From the NCBI GenBank assembly GCA_030280995.1, contig JASXTE010000002.1, positions 26,199,683-26,263,682 of the forward strand: a stretch of DNA of 64,000 nucleotides, written 5' to 3'. Positions 44,565-55,829 of this stretch are shown piece after piece. Positions within the stretch are counted from its first letter, which is position 1; every line of letters starts with the position of its first letter. The position numbers and the translations under genes are program-made. Source of the stretch: Hemileia vastatrix. Lineage: Eukaryota; Basidiomycota; Pucciniomycetes; Pucciniales; Zaghouaniaceae. The notes under the pieces were generated by a model that saw only the letters and a program-made list of their open reading frames with translations, did no database searches and was not told where the DNA came from.

Positions 44565-45501
44565 CAAATAAAAAAAGTTTTGGCACTTGCTGTTCGACTG
44601 ACAAGTGCTAAATCTTCAGCGGGGTAATAGCCAATGTAATTGAAATCGATAATAATAAAAGTACTTGTATGAATGAATTACCTTGTGTCCGTGTAGCGTG
44701 TTGGATTTCATGAGTCTTATTCTTAAAGACAAAAATGGCTTATTGGCTTTCAAACTGGGGAAGGTTTTACTTTTATTTATTTATTCTGGGTTTGGTTTAA
44801 ATTTGGAGGGGTAAAGGGTTTTAAACATTCAATTCTTTATAGAAGCTAGTATTATCTCTTTTTTGTGTCTTTTAAGATACCACCGTCATGTTATGTTATT
44901 AAATATGTGATAATACTTTTGTGCGATGGAGTAGAAAAATTGAATGTTGTAGTACGAGAGTTATAGTAGTAAGCAAGACGAAGGATGAAAATCTGGTATC
45001 TTTGGAACCAGATAGGATACAACTTATATCGTCAGTATTGCTACTTGGTAAATCTGGGTTCATTCATTTGATGATCAGTATACAGATATGTGAATAGGAC
45101 TATCATTCCCTACACAGGGGGAAAATTTGAAGGTTAATTGGTTTTATGGGGAAGATTTTTTTTTTTTTTTTTTGGTTATATTAATATGTATATATACATA
45201 TATATATATCTAGTTGCTTTTCTTGAACCCATTTTCAGGAGGGGAGTTTTTTTTTTAATTTTTTTAATTTTTTTGATGTTGGATGGTTTAAAAGAAAGGA
45301 ACATGTTTGATAAGATGATATAGATCAGAGGCGTTATTTCATCTGGGTAGTTTTAGATGGTGATGAATGAGTTTTGATGAGATAAAAGATTGAGATGGGG
45401 TTATGATATATTGAGGGGATGTCAGTTCTAGCCAATCCTCAGATTTTCACTTTAATTTAAGTGAAGTGTGTGGATTTCAAACCAAACGAGCCCCTACTAC
45501 C
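44565..45501. other. intergenic, no gene seen
   Basis: AT-rich, with poly-T runs at about 45157-45172 and 45247-45258 and a short TATATA stretch near 45188-45209. No convincing coding frame. Confidence 0.5.
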
Positions 45502-45885
45502 TTTTTTTTTTTTTTTAAATTCTTACAATCTCACCCAACTAGGGGCATGAAGGGAGTTCTCAAACATAGAAGTAACTACATGTGTTAAAATCAAGTTGTA
45601 GAGGTAAACAGGGCAATGATAGGAAGTAATGGGGGAAAGGGTTACACAGGAGTAAGAGGCAAATTATTTATGAATCTCTTGGTGTTAATAAGAAAATTGG
45701 CGACAACCGCCATGATTGGGGATGGTGAGAGGAGAGAAGAGGTGTTGAGAGGGACATTATGTTTTCTTGCTGCATTGATGAGCGCAGTTCGTGGTTCCGA
45801 GTGAGCTGGACAGAGAAGTAGTAGGTGTTCTGGGGTCTCCTTGCTGTGGAGAGCCCCTGCTACCTGTCTGCTACGCACCTCGCAT
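45502..45885 (-). mobile_element. LINE 3' end, 5'-truncated
   Basis: The minus-strand frame 45878-45642 reads AGALHSKETPEHLLLLCPAH, then EPRTALINAARKHNV and FLINTKRFINNL. This is the pattern (ETxEHLLLxCPxxxxxR, then TxRF) of the C terminus of ORF2 in fungal non-LTR retrotransposons. Downstream on the minus strand the sequence ends in a run of 16 A (T at 45502-45517), as expected for the tail of such an element. The 5' end is cut off near 45885. Confidence 0.6.
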
Positions 45886-46022
45886 GATAGTTATATATAG
45901 ATAATCTTAGGTTTTTAGTGAAATGAGTGGTTGTGAAATGAGAATTGCTGGTGCGGGCTGCTGTGCCTTCTAGTGACCCGCAGGCCCCGAGTATTCAATG
46001 TGGAATCAGTCCGGGTCAGTTA

Positions 46023-46277
46023 CAGCCATATTGGCAACTCTTGGTGCAGCAAGCCAACAAAATGGCGAGTTTAGGCACAGCATTATTGACTGACAGAGAC
46101 TGACATACATATCTGACATTTATTACAGATCTGTCAGTGTTTGGCAACCAGTCTACGATCAATCCACACCACCATGCTGCCGAAATGTCAGATATGTCAG
46201 TCTCTGTCAGTCAAAAATGCTGTGCCTAAACTCGCCCTTTTGTTGGCTTGCTGCACCAAGAGTTGCCAATATGGCTG
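46023..46277. mobile_element. 255-base MITE with long inverted arms, TA duplication
   Basis: The left arm from 46023 (CAGCCATATTGGCAACTCTT, then GGTGCAGCAAGCCAACAAAA) is the near-perfect reverse complement of the right arm ending at 46277. The arms are about 90 bases and nearly complementary, including CTGACAGAGACTGACAT. TA lies on both sides (46021-46022 and 46278-46279), as for Tc1/mariner-type elements. There is no coding capacity; the RNA would fold into a long hairpin. Confidence 0.85.
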
Positions 46278-46517
46278 TATATAGGTTAGCGGCCAAATTT
46301 ACTCTTTTTTTTTATATTTTATTTTTATAGGAAATTAGGGCACTAATTCATTTATATTTCTAACCAAAAAAAAAAACTAGCGCTTTAATTTGTGCGAAAA
46401 AAAAAAAAGTCACTTGTTTCAAAAATGGGTATTAGTTATGACCTTCAAATCAGCACTTTATTTTTATTTTTATTTTTATTTTTTTTAAATTAAATTAAAT
46501 TTAATTTAATTTAATTT

Positions 46518-49437
46518 TATTTTTTGGTGTTTTTTTTTTGGTGTTTTTTTTTGGTTTTTTTTTTGGTGTTTTTTTTGGTGTTTTTTTTTTGGGGGGGTTT
46601 TTTTTTGGTGTTTTTTTTTTGGTGTTTTTTTTTGGTGTTTTTTTTTTGGTGTTTTTTTTTTGGTGTTTTTTTTTGGGGGTTTTTTTTTGGGGGTTTTTTT
46701 TTGATGTTTTTTTTTGGTGTTTTTGGTATATTTTGCAGGCATTTTTTTTTTTGGTGTTTTTTTGGTGTTTTTTTTGGTGTTTTTTTTGGTGTTTTTTTTG
46801 GTGTTTTTTTTTTGGGGGTTTTTTTTTGGGGGTTTTTTTTTGGGGGTTTTTTTTTGGGGGTTTTTTTTTTGATGTTTTTTTTTGGTGTTTTTTTTGGTGT
46901 TTTTTTTGGTGTTTTTTTTGGTGTTTTTTTTGGGGGTTTTTTTTTTGCTGTTTTTTTTTGGTGTTTTTTTTGGTGTTTTTTTTGGTGTTTTTTTTGGTGT
47001 TTTTTTTGGTGTTTTTTTTTGGTGTTTTTCTTGTTGTTTTTTTTGGTGTTTTTTTTGGTGTTTTTTTTGGTGTTTTTTTTTGTTGTTTTTTTTTGCTGTT
47101 TTTTTTGGTGTTTTTTTTGGTGTTTTTTTTGGTGTTTTTTTTGGTGTTTTTTTTGGTGTTTTTTTTGGTGTTTTTTTTGGTGTTTTTTTTTTGGTGTTTA
47201 CTTTTGGTGTTTATTTTTGGTGTTTATTTTTGGTTTTTTTTTTAATGTGTTTTTTTTGGTGTTTTTTTTTGGTGTTTATTTTTGGTGTTTTTTTTGGTGT
47301 TTTTTTTGTTGTTTTTTTTGGTGTTTTTTTTGGTGTTTTTTTTGGTGTTTTTTTTTGGTGTTTTTTTTGGTGTTTTTTTTTGGGGGTTTTTTTTGGGGTT
47401 TTTTTTTTTTTTTTTTTTTGGTGTTTTTTTTGGTGTTTTTTTTGGGGGTTTTTTTTTGGGGGTTTTTTTTTGGTGTTTTTTTTTGGTGTTTTTTTTTGGG
47501 GGGTTTTTTTTGGTGTTTATTTTTGGTGTTTTTTTTTGGTATTTTTTTGGTGTTTTTTTGGTGTTTTTTTGGTGTTTTTTTGGTGTTTTTTTGGTGTTTT
47601 TTTGGTGTTTTTTTGGTGTTTTTTTTGGTGTTTTTTTTTGGTGTTTTTTTTGGTGTTTTTTTTGGTGTTTTTTTTGGTGTTTTTTTTTTGGTGTTTTTTT
47701 TTGGGGGTTTTTTTTTGGGGGTTTTTTTTTGGTGTTTTTTTTTGGTGTTTTTTTCGGTGTTTTTTTTGGGGTTTTTTTTTTGGGGGTTTTTTTTTGGTGT
47801 TTTTTTTTGGGGGGTTTTTTTTGGTGTTTTTTTTTTGTGTTTTTTTTTGGTATTTTTTTTGGGGTTTTTTTTTGGTGTTTTTTTGGTGTTTTTTTGGTGT
47901 TTTTTTTGGGGTTTTTTTTTGGTGTTTTTTTTTTTGGTGATTTTTTTTGGTGTTTTTTTTGGTGTTTTTTTTTTGGTGTTTTTTTTGGTGTTTTTTTTTG
48001 GTGTTTTTTTTGGTGTTTTTTTTTGGTGTTTTTTTTTGGTGTTATTTTTGGTGTTATTTTTGGTGTTATTTTTGGTGTTTTTTTTTGGTGTTTTTTTTGG
48101 TGTTTTTGGTGGTTTTGGTGTTCTTGGTGGTTTTGGTATTTTTGGTGTTTTTGGTATATTTTGCTGGCATTTTTTTTTTGGTGTTTTTTCGTTGTTTTTT
48201 TTGGTGTTTTTTTTTGGTGTTTTTTTTGGTGTTTTTTTTTGGTGTTTTTTTGGTGTTTTTTTTTGGTGTTTTTTTTGGTGTTTTTTTTTGGTGTTTTTTT
48301 TGGTGTTTTTGGTGGTTTTGGTATTTTTGGTGTTTTTGGTATATTTTGCAGGCATTTTTTTTTGGTGTTTTTTTTGGTGTTTATTTTTGGTGTTTTTTTT
48401 TTTGGTGTTTTTTTTTGGGGGTTTTTTTTTGGGGGTTTTTTTTTGGTGTTTTTTTTGGTGTTTTTTTTGGGGGTTTTTTTTTGGGGGTTTTTTTTTGGGG
48501 GTTTTTTTTTGGTGTTTTTTTTTGGTGTTTTTTTTGGTGTTTTTTTTGGGGGGTTTTTTTGGTGTTTTTTTTTGGTATTTTTTTTGGTGTTTTTTTTGGT
48601 GTTTTTTTTGGTGTTTTTTTTTGGTGTTTTTTTTGGTGTTTTTTTTGGTGTTTTTTTTGGTGTTTTTTTTGGTGTTTTTTTTTTTGGTGTTTTTTTTTGG
48701 TGTTTTATTTTGGTGTTTTATTTTGGTGTTTTTTTTGGTGTTTATTTTTTGATGTTTTTTTTTTGGTGTTTTTTTTGGTGTTTTTTTTGGTGTTTTTTTT
48801 GGTGTTTTTTTTGGTGTTTTTTTTGGTGTTTTTTTTGGTGTTTTTTTTGGTGTTTTTTTTTTGGTGTTTATTTTTGGTGTTTATTTTTGGTGTTTATTTT
48901 TGGTGTTTTTTTAATGTGTTTTTTTTGGTGTTTTTTTTTTGGTGTTTATTTTTGGTGTTTTTTTTGGTGTTTTTTTTGTTGTTTTTTTTGGTGTTTTTTT
49001 TTGGTGTTTTTTTTGGTGTTTTTTTTTGGTGTTTTTTTTTGGTGTTTTTTTTGGTGTTTTTTTTTGGTATTTTTTTTGGTGTTTTTTTTGGTGTTTTTTT
49101 TGGTGTTTTTTTTTGGTGTTTTTTTTGTTGTTTTTTTTGGTGTTTTTTTTGGTGTTTTTTTGTTGTTTTTTTTGGTGTTTTTTTTGGTGTTTTTTTTTTG
49201 GTGTTTTTTTTGGTGTTTTTTTTGGTGTTTTTTTTTGGTGTTTTTTTTGTTGTTTTTTTTGGTGTTTTTTTGGTGTTATTTTTGGTGTTTTTTTTGGTGT
49301 TTTTTTTTGGTGTTTTTTTTGGTGTTTTTTTTGGTGTTTTTTTGGTGTTTTTGGTGGTTTTGGTGTTCTTGGTGGTTTTGGTATTTTTGGTGTTTTTGGT
49401 ATATTTTGCTGGCATTTTTTTTTTTGCTATTGTTTAG
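46518..49437. repeat. 2.9 kb (T)nGGTG simple repeat array
   Basis: Almost the whole stretch is built of units GGTGTTTTTTT of about 11-13 bases, with variants GGGGGTTTTTTTT, TTGTTGTTTTTT, GGTGTTTATTTTT and GATGTTTTTT. A longer motif GGTATTTTTGGTGTTTTTGG + TATATTTTGC[AT]GGCATTTTT recurs at about 46715, 48140, 48320 and 49380. The + strand is practically free of C and A. Frames of over 700 residues (FFWCFFLVFF-type) and Lys/Pro/Thr frames on the other strand are artefacts of the repeat. Confidence 0.95.
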
Positions 49438-49599
49438 AGGTATTTTTGGAATATTTTGCTATTGTTTGCAGGTGTTTTTGGACTATCTTTTTTAGGCATT
49501 TTTGGTGTATTTTTCAGGCAATCTTGGTGTATGTTATAAGTGTTTTTTAAGTATTTTTAGATGCATTTTTGGTATTTTTGGAGGCTTTTAAACACCGGG

Positions 49600-49690
49600 A
49601 TTTCGAGTCATGCAATTAATTTACCCATTTTGGGTGCTCATTGCAGATAAATCAAGACTTAATAAATTGTGGATGTAAGGTAAGAAATGG
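49600..49690 (+). pseudogene. Tet-type repeat copy 3, left piece (end of the oxygenase gene)
   Basis: ACCCATTTTGGGTGCTCATT, followed by GCAGATAAATCAAGACTTAA, encodes THFGCSLQINQDLIN, the expected C-terminal part of the Tet-like family. It aligns with 19273-19345 of copy 1. The alignment breaks at about 49690 and resumes at about 51410, because other elements are inserted between. Confidence 0.6.
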
Positions 49691-51409
49691 ACACCAGAAA
49701 AAAAACATGGGCACCTGATAGCAGGTGCCAATCCCTATCTTTGATTTAACTCAATTTCAGCTCAGCTGTAATTCTTCTGGAAAGACTGCGCACTGAACAA
49801 TGAGCACACTAGCTCATGCAACATCAAATCAAATCTTGTCAGCCTGTATATCTCCAGGACTGAGTAAAAAGTACTTATAAGTTATGTTAAACACATGAAC
49901 TATACATGGGAATAATAAATAAGAGTACACAAATAGTATACATAAGTAAAATTATGATAATACACAAAAAATGCCATTATAACACCTTATATACACGCAT
50001 ATATCCACCTTTTATAGGTCTTATGTACTTAATATTAAGTTGGAATATGTTAGGGTAATCTTAAGAACCTTAAGTATAAGGCTGCATAATTTTTAAGTAC
50101 ACTTAAAGCTGTTATATTCATTGTTTTATGCAAAAAACAAGAAATGCGCTTTATTTCACTTAAAAGTTGACTATATGCGCTATAAAATTGAGAATATCAA
50201 AATTGCGCTTTGACAGATCAATTGGGCTCATTTAGAACTATTGATTTGGCTATTTAAATGCATAAAATTAACACTTTTCAAATTTGGTGTTTTTTATGCC
50301 AGAAATGGCTTCTGTGTACTGGCCACATACTGCCTGCTTTTTTCCCGTGTGAATAGCTTCATTTTTAGCAAAGTTAGCTTTTTCACACTATAATTACCCC
50401 ACATTCTACGCCCACTGTGGGGAAACACACTAAAATAGGCGACAGGCGCTTATTTAGTGTCCTAGCTTAATTAATAATGCATTGACCCTGTTTATATGCA
50501 CTAATTTCATTAATAACCTCATTCTTGGCACTTTATTTCATCACCACGCTTAAAATCGCCTAATTTTAGTCAAGGATTTACCCGTGCAAGCGCCTGCCAA
50601 GAACTGCATGTAGTTACCCCACATCTCACGCTCTTTTTTAAGTTTTTGGGTGGTTTCTCAGTCAATTTTGGTTATTTTTGAATGGGAATTTCACGTAGTA
50701 TAATGTCAAGATTAGCCCCATTATTTCTACAGTCAATCCCCCTTATTATTAAGCTATTATTAACCTTAAAAAGTCTCCTTTAGTCCTTAATATTATTGTT
50801 TTATACGCATATACTCTCTTTTTGTCTTTTCCTTTAATTTTGATGGATTTCCCTTGTTATTTCAGGATTTTGGCGGTTATTACTCTTCTAATTATGTCAA
50901 GGGTCACTGGGAATGTTGATGGGAATGTCTATTAGTTGTTTAGAGGCGTGATTAATTGTGTATTGGGTGGTACATCAAGGGAATCATTGGGGAACTCAGT
51001 GTGTATAAAAGGAGGAGGTTTTTGGATTGTATTTCTTCATTCTTTATCATTTACAATTAACCAATATAACCAAACAAATTACAATACATATCAATTAGTA
51101 CTTTTATAAGACTTTTGAATAGTATCTGAATTATAAAATCTATTTTTCTACCAACTACAAAGATTGTAAGCCATATATAAAACTAGTGAGAATTATATTT
51201 CTGAGACCTTTGAATTTTGATTATATTTTACTACTTATTGGATTTATACTACAGTATTCATATAGGACCATTTAAATCTTCTAGACAACTGACTATTCAA
51301 GCTAGTTCACGTCCTTGTACTTGACCTTAGCCTGACAAATCTACTCTTAAATCAAAACTGAATATAGGGATAGGCACCCGCTAGCAGGTGCCACTTATTT
51401 TTTTGCGGT
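49691..51409. mobile_element. palindrome-ended non-autonomous element, interrupted by a solo LTR
   Basis: Left end ACACCAGAAAAAAAACATGG, then a hairpin GGCACCTGATAGCAGGTGCC (49710-49729) and AATCCCTATCTTTGATTTAA. The right end read in reverse is CCACCGCAAAAAAATAAGT, the hairpin with core GGCACCTGCTAGC, then TATCCCTAT and TTTTGATTTAA. The inverted repeats are about 60 bases, each with its own inner palindrome. Without the LTR the element is about 210 bases. It sits inside copy 3 of the Tet/Harbinger repeat. Confidence 0.7.
49837..51337 (+). mobile_element. solo LTR of a third gypsy family (LTR-C)
   Basis: Starts TGTCAGCCTGTATATCTCCA and ends ACCTTAGCCTGACA, 1501 bases. AATCT flanks both sides (49832-49836 and 51338-51342). 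A TATA box TATAAAAGGAGGAG is at 51004, followed by a pattern CATTCTTTATCATTTACAAT near the expected transcript start, as in LTR-A. No internal region is left. A degraded antisense copy starts at 18328. Confidence 0.9.
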
Positions 51410-51931
51410 GGGATGTTCTGTTAAAACAAAATATTAAGGTGGACATGCAAAGTACAGGGTCTAAGAAAGGTTTTAAGTTTTCACTTTCAATGTCATAATT
51501 TAACATATACAAGTCATTTATCCACTTCACTTACTTGAGGTTTTAGACCATCAAGCAATGCTGCTGTGGTATCATGTCTACATTAACTTATGACATATTT
51601 TCTTAAATTTATTTGTGATTCACATTTATTTTCTTGAAGTCAAATTAATTTATCTTTGTGTCTTTCTCTGAATGACTTATTTATCAATGATTTATGCATC
51701 TTAATTGAAATTTGGAAATCTTCTGGACCCCCTAATTGGATAAAATACAGGGGGTGGTATTGCCATTTTTTTTGACATGAAAATTTAAGAAAAAAAGTTA
51801 GAAAAAAAAAGCAATTTATTGTATGTTAGACTTATAAAATTCAAAGGAATGTAATTTATAAATTAGACAAATAAAAATTTATGCACTTACATGCATGATG
51901 ACCTTTCAAGATTCCCATAGAATGTTCAATA
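51408..51931 (+). repeat. Tet/Harbinger repeat copy 3, right piece, internally deleted
   Basis: 51410-51895 matches 19360-19838, including GGACATGCAAAGTA, ATCATGTCTACATTAA and CAGGGGG..TTGCCATTTTTTTT. At 51898 it jumps to ACCTTTCAAGATTCCCATAG plus AATGTTCAATAA. That matches the transposase C terminus at 21308-21340 (IEQSIRILKG on the minus strand). The bases corresponding to about 19838-21307 are missing, as in a deletion derivative. Its right edge abuts gypsy pol sequence. Confidence 0.6.
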
Positions 51932-53949
51932 AATCCTCTGCACTTGGTGGAATCCCAGCATCCTTGATTGTGAGTCTATTCAAAGCTCTGAGATCATGAA
52001 CAACCCTCAACTTTACATTTTGCTTCTTCATACAGAAAAAAGGACTAGAATAACTAGATTTTGAATTTTCATATACCCCAGTCCTGACTCTATCCTTAAC
52101 AATCTACAAAAAATCATCCCTGATAGCAGCTGGAATCGGAATTGGTTTGATTTTCCAAGTTTCATGGCACACCAAAGGAATCAAGTAAGGTCCCCCATAA
52201 CAAATGTTTCAACACACCCCTTTCCTCCTCCACAAATTACAAAGCTTTTTACATCAACAAAATCACATGCAATAACAAATTCTTCTCTTCCTATGATAAC
52301 CAAACATCAGGACCAAAATTAACCACCTTCAACATTTCCACAGTCACCCTAGAAATTTCATCAAAATCAGGAGGATTCTTCACCAGAGAAGTACAATACA
52401 GATTTCTTGATAAAGGGGGTCTCTTCAAAGGAGGATTCAAGCCAACTGGCATTAGCTCATTGACAGGACTAAGGAGGACATAATTTTATTCCCTAATCTC
52501 ACTAGTCCAATGCTTTTCCTCAAATCTTCATCTTCATCTTCACTTCCATCTTCTAAATCTTCAACTCTTGAATCGTCTTCAGAACCACATCCTCTAGAAT
52601 TGTGCAGTTTAACCTCATGCTGGAGACCCAAAAATTGATATTGCAGATCTTCAAAAAAATATTTTTATTTCTTCTTTCTTACTATCTTCAGATTTTTTTC
52701 TTGATTTTCTTGAATTATCTTGAGATTTTTTTCTTCTTTTCTTGAGTTTTCTTCTGACCTAAAAAATAACCAGGGGTTTCCCCGATGCTTACAGGTGTGG
52801 CCAAGGTAATGTTTTTGAAAGGTGTAGAAGAAACCATAGTGGTGCACCATTGGAAGGACTTACTTTTAGACCCAAATCTCACCACTCCAGAGCTTTTCCT
52901 CATATCATTCAGTAAAGATATGTAACCAGTTTTTTTTTCAGTACTTCTAAAAAGAGAAAGTTGAAAATCCACTTGGTATATCTCCAAGGGAACTGAACTA
53001 CTACAACCTGGGATTTCCTCATCTTGGGAAGAGGATGCAGCACTAGGGTGATCAGCCCTCAGCACTCTAAAAAAGACAGACCCCTACTAGAGCCTGAGCC
53101 ACACTCCAAAAATCCAGATGCAGCACCAACTTCCTTCCTTCTTCTGAAACAATCCACACACTGGCACATAGATGAAAAACAAGGTCTAGTTTCTCATCCC
53201 TCCTTACCAGGAGATGACAACCTCATATGGAGTCTCCTCTCATCTTCACCAGTCAACTCCAGAATGAATCCAAAATCAGAGTGATAGCCAATTCTTGCCT
53301 GAAATTCCATCAAGAATGGCCCACCCAAAAACAGCTGTTATTTACCCCTTTGCAATATAAAAATGAACCTTTCAAGTGGCTCCATCAACATCCAACTTAA
53401 AAACCTCAGAAGTCCCCACCAATTCAGTGAAATGATCTCCTATCCCTCTTAAATTTCCACCAATATCTGTCTTGATGATGAGGCCCAAATGAGTAGCCTC
53501 ATACAAATAAATCAGGTTTATTTGAGAACTGAATCAACCAATTCCCTAGCCTCCCTTCCATTCAGGGTGACATTGAAAAAACCCAAAGCATCATAAAAAT
53601 GAGTATCAAGCACCTCAATAAACTTTTCATCAGAATCACATATGTATTCCACTTCCACAGAAGAAACCCTTCTACTGGTCAACAACATATTGTGTCTATC
53701 AGCCAGCCCAGGACTGATAGCATACAACTCTCCATAAGTGAGGGAAACCTGATCCTGATTCATACATTTCAAAACAGAGTCCATAAGATTATTCTTACCA
53801 TAAACAACTGGCCTCTCAAAATAAGCCCTGGTTTTAACCACCTTGGTCCTAGATGATTCTTGAGGACCAGAGCCACCAACAGATTTTCCATCAACAAGAA
53901 CCAAACCAGATCCCTCTCCATAACCTCTAACTCCAGAAGGCTTTGGCAA
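51932..53949 (-). pseudogene. decayed gypsy protease-RT region, truncated (element 3)
   Basis: Minus-strand frames in order: SLTYGELYAISPGLADRHNM, FFNVTLNGREARELVDS (protease, about 53530), where loss of one G breaks the DSGSQIN motif. Then LNPPLKRPPLSRNLY, VVNFGPDVWL and the RT start LRVVHDLRALNRLTIKDAG (about 51990). The same blocks occur in the plus-strand element at 58.7-60.3 kb (ITVNSKQIRALVDTGSQIN; LNPPLQRTALSRNPY; LRVVHDLREMNKVTVKDAG), so both are the same lineage. RT stops at 51932 against the Harbinger fragment; RNase H and integrase are missing. Many stops. Confidence 0.75.
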
Positions 53950-54814
53950 TGAAACTAAAGGGACATCCTACTCAGAGTCAGAATCCACCTCCATTGGCAT
54001 GGGATCACCATTCAAGTACAATGCACCAAAACTAGGGGGGCCCATATCTGCCATACCCTTCTGCATCTTATACAGCCCCTTTGTGCTGTACATCTTATTA
54101 TCTGCACCCAGATTAGGATCCACCTTGGAATAATTAGGCTTTGGTTGGCCCTTCCCACCTTTCCAGCTCCAACATCATAAACACCAGCCAAAAACTCTCC
54201 ACCTGACTGGCCACCACAAAAATACAACTCCAACCAACCAAAAGATGAAGTAAATGAGACCATTTTGGAATCCTTTCCTTTTCCTTTTCAATCATCTCCC
54301 ATTTACCAGAAGAAGATACTTCATTTGGAAGCTCCTCAAACCTTGGCCTTCTTGAGCCAATGTTCCTTCTCCTCACAAAATCCACAGGAGCCTGACCATC
54401 ACTAGGCTTCAAAAAGATCCATCAGGAAATTTAAACACTTTACTATCAAACTACACTTTTCCTTCAGAGACATCCCTGTTCAAGGCCCAAAAACCATTAG
54501 ATTTGTGGCCATTCCTGGTACAGAAAGAGCAAACCTAAGGATCACTCCTACTACCAGATCTCCTTTCAAAATCCCTAGGCTGAGATGGAGCTTTATTGGC
54601 CTTCTAACCCTCCTGAAAAAAATATGTAGCTGTTTTATCAGGTCAGCCAACTGTTCCACCACTGGGTCCACCTCCTTAACTTTCTAAAGGGCCTTCCCCT
54701 TACTTCCACCCTCCATTTTGTTCCTTGAATCCTCTACATCCTCATCAAAGGCTTCACTAACTTTGCTAAAATAATTTGTGTTAGCCTCCTGGCAAGTGTC
54801 CTATGCCAATAATT
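53950..54814 (-). pseudogene. gag C-terminal region of element 3, decayed
   Basis: Connects the gag frame above 54815 with the protease region. A zinc-knuckle-like CSFCTRNGHKSNG can be read on the minus strand near 54535-54495, followed by FWALNRD. Frames change several times, and none is open for long. Confidence 0.5.
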
Positions 54815-55829
54815 TTAGGTGGTCCTCCACAAATTTCTTGACCACAGAAAGAGCAGGTAATTTTGGTTATCATTAGGAAGAAGCTTCATTTTATCCTTCC
54901 TTGCCAACTCCTTTAATACATCAATCCTAACCTTCCTATCCAGAGCAGACCAGAAGACATCCCTAGCAGAGTCTGTACTCTCCTTCTCCTGAATATCCAC
55001 CAAAGCCAAGAACTTCATATAAGAGTGTAAATTTTCCACTCCTCCATAAGATTTCCATTCACTAGAAATCATATTCAAATCAGCCATAGAGTACATAGAT
55101 CCCAACCTATCCATCATCTGAAGACACAGATTCTTCCAATACTTCCTTCTATAACCCTCAATAGCAGTAAACTCCTTCACCAGAAATGGTTTTGGAAAAA
55201 ATTGATTGTGATTGTTCTTCCTCTTTCTTCCTCCTTGGTATGGGTGAGAAGGTGTTGGGTTGAACTGATGGGTTCTGGAAGGACCTGCCTGAGTTGCTTT
55301 CTGTTGTTGTCGTTGGGCCTGGAGGAATTCCCACTGGGTGTTTAGCCAGTCCCATTGCCATTTTGAAACTTCCACCTTTTCCTGTTTTTGAGGGGCCAAT
55401 TGTGGAAGGGTTTTTGGTGCTGGAGGAGGTTTCCTTTTCTCTTGAAGAAAGGATTCTATTTTTCTTACGTTTCCTTCTAGAATTTCTGCTTTTGACCTCA
55501 ATTCAAGATTCTCTGCCCTCAACTCCTTGATTTGAGTGGAGAGGTTTATGACTTGCTGTTGCAAGGGCATCTTTTTTATCTTGAATCCTTTTGGAAGCTC
55601 TTCTGGGGAGTTCACTGAAGGCTTTTTATCCAGAGCAGTTTTTTCCACTTTTATTTCTATTTCTTGCATTTCCACATCCTGATTGGTCCAATAATTGATT
55701 AATTTGAGGAAGTTTTTTAGTCAAAGGAGAGCTTACAGAAGTCTCATCATAATCAATCAAGTCTAGTTTCTCATCACAGTGTGGTAAGCACCTTGCAGGT
55801 AGTTTGATTTTGGACCAATCAGCTTGCAT
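54815..55829 (-). CDS. spliced Gag of gypsy element 3, with the shared leader module
   Basis: Exon 1 is 55829-55737 (31 codons, ATG to DEKLDLIDYDETS). Intron 55736-55679 is 58 bases, GTAAGC to AATCAG. Exon 2 is 55678-54815. Joined in phase 0 this gives a protein of about 318 residues: DVEMQEIEIKVE, PEELPKGFKIKKMPLQQQ, a coiled coil, VEVSKWQWDWLNTQWEFL, AGPSR, HPYQGGRKRK, then a gag body (LCLQMMDRLGSMYSMADLN, ISSEWKSYGGVENLHSYMKF) of a different gypsy lineage from the chromoviruses. Retaining the intron gives a frame that stops within about 42 codons, so here splicing is required to express Gag. The 5' part up to HPYQGG is shared with chromoviruses 1 and 2. The frame ends in a TAA-type stop at 54815, probably premature. 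Confidence 0.65.
55679..55736 (-). other. intron of gag leader, element 3
   Basis: On the minus strand GTAAGCTCTCC to CCAATCAG, 58 bases, after a phase-0 codon; ATTAATCA may be the branch site. Same length and place as in chromovirus 2. Confidence 0.65.

Noticed and set aside
46506..49550. Open frames of 200-740 residues rich in Phe, Val, Cys, Trp, Gly (plus) or Lys, Pro, Thr, Gln (minus)
   Set aside because: They are translations of the (T)nGGTG repeat in each frame; no start context, domain or codon bias supports a gene.
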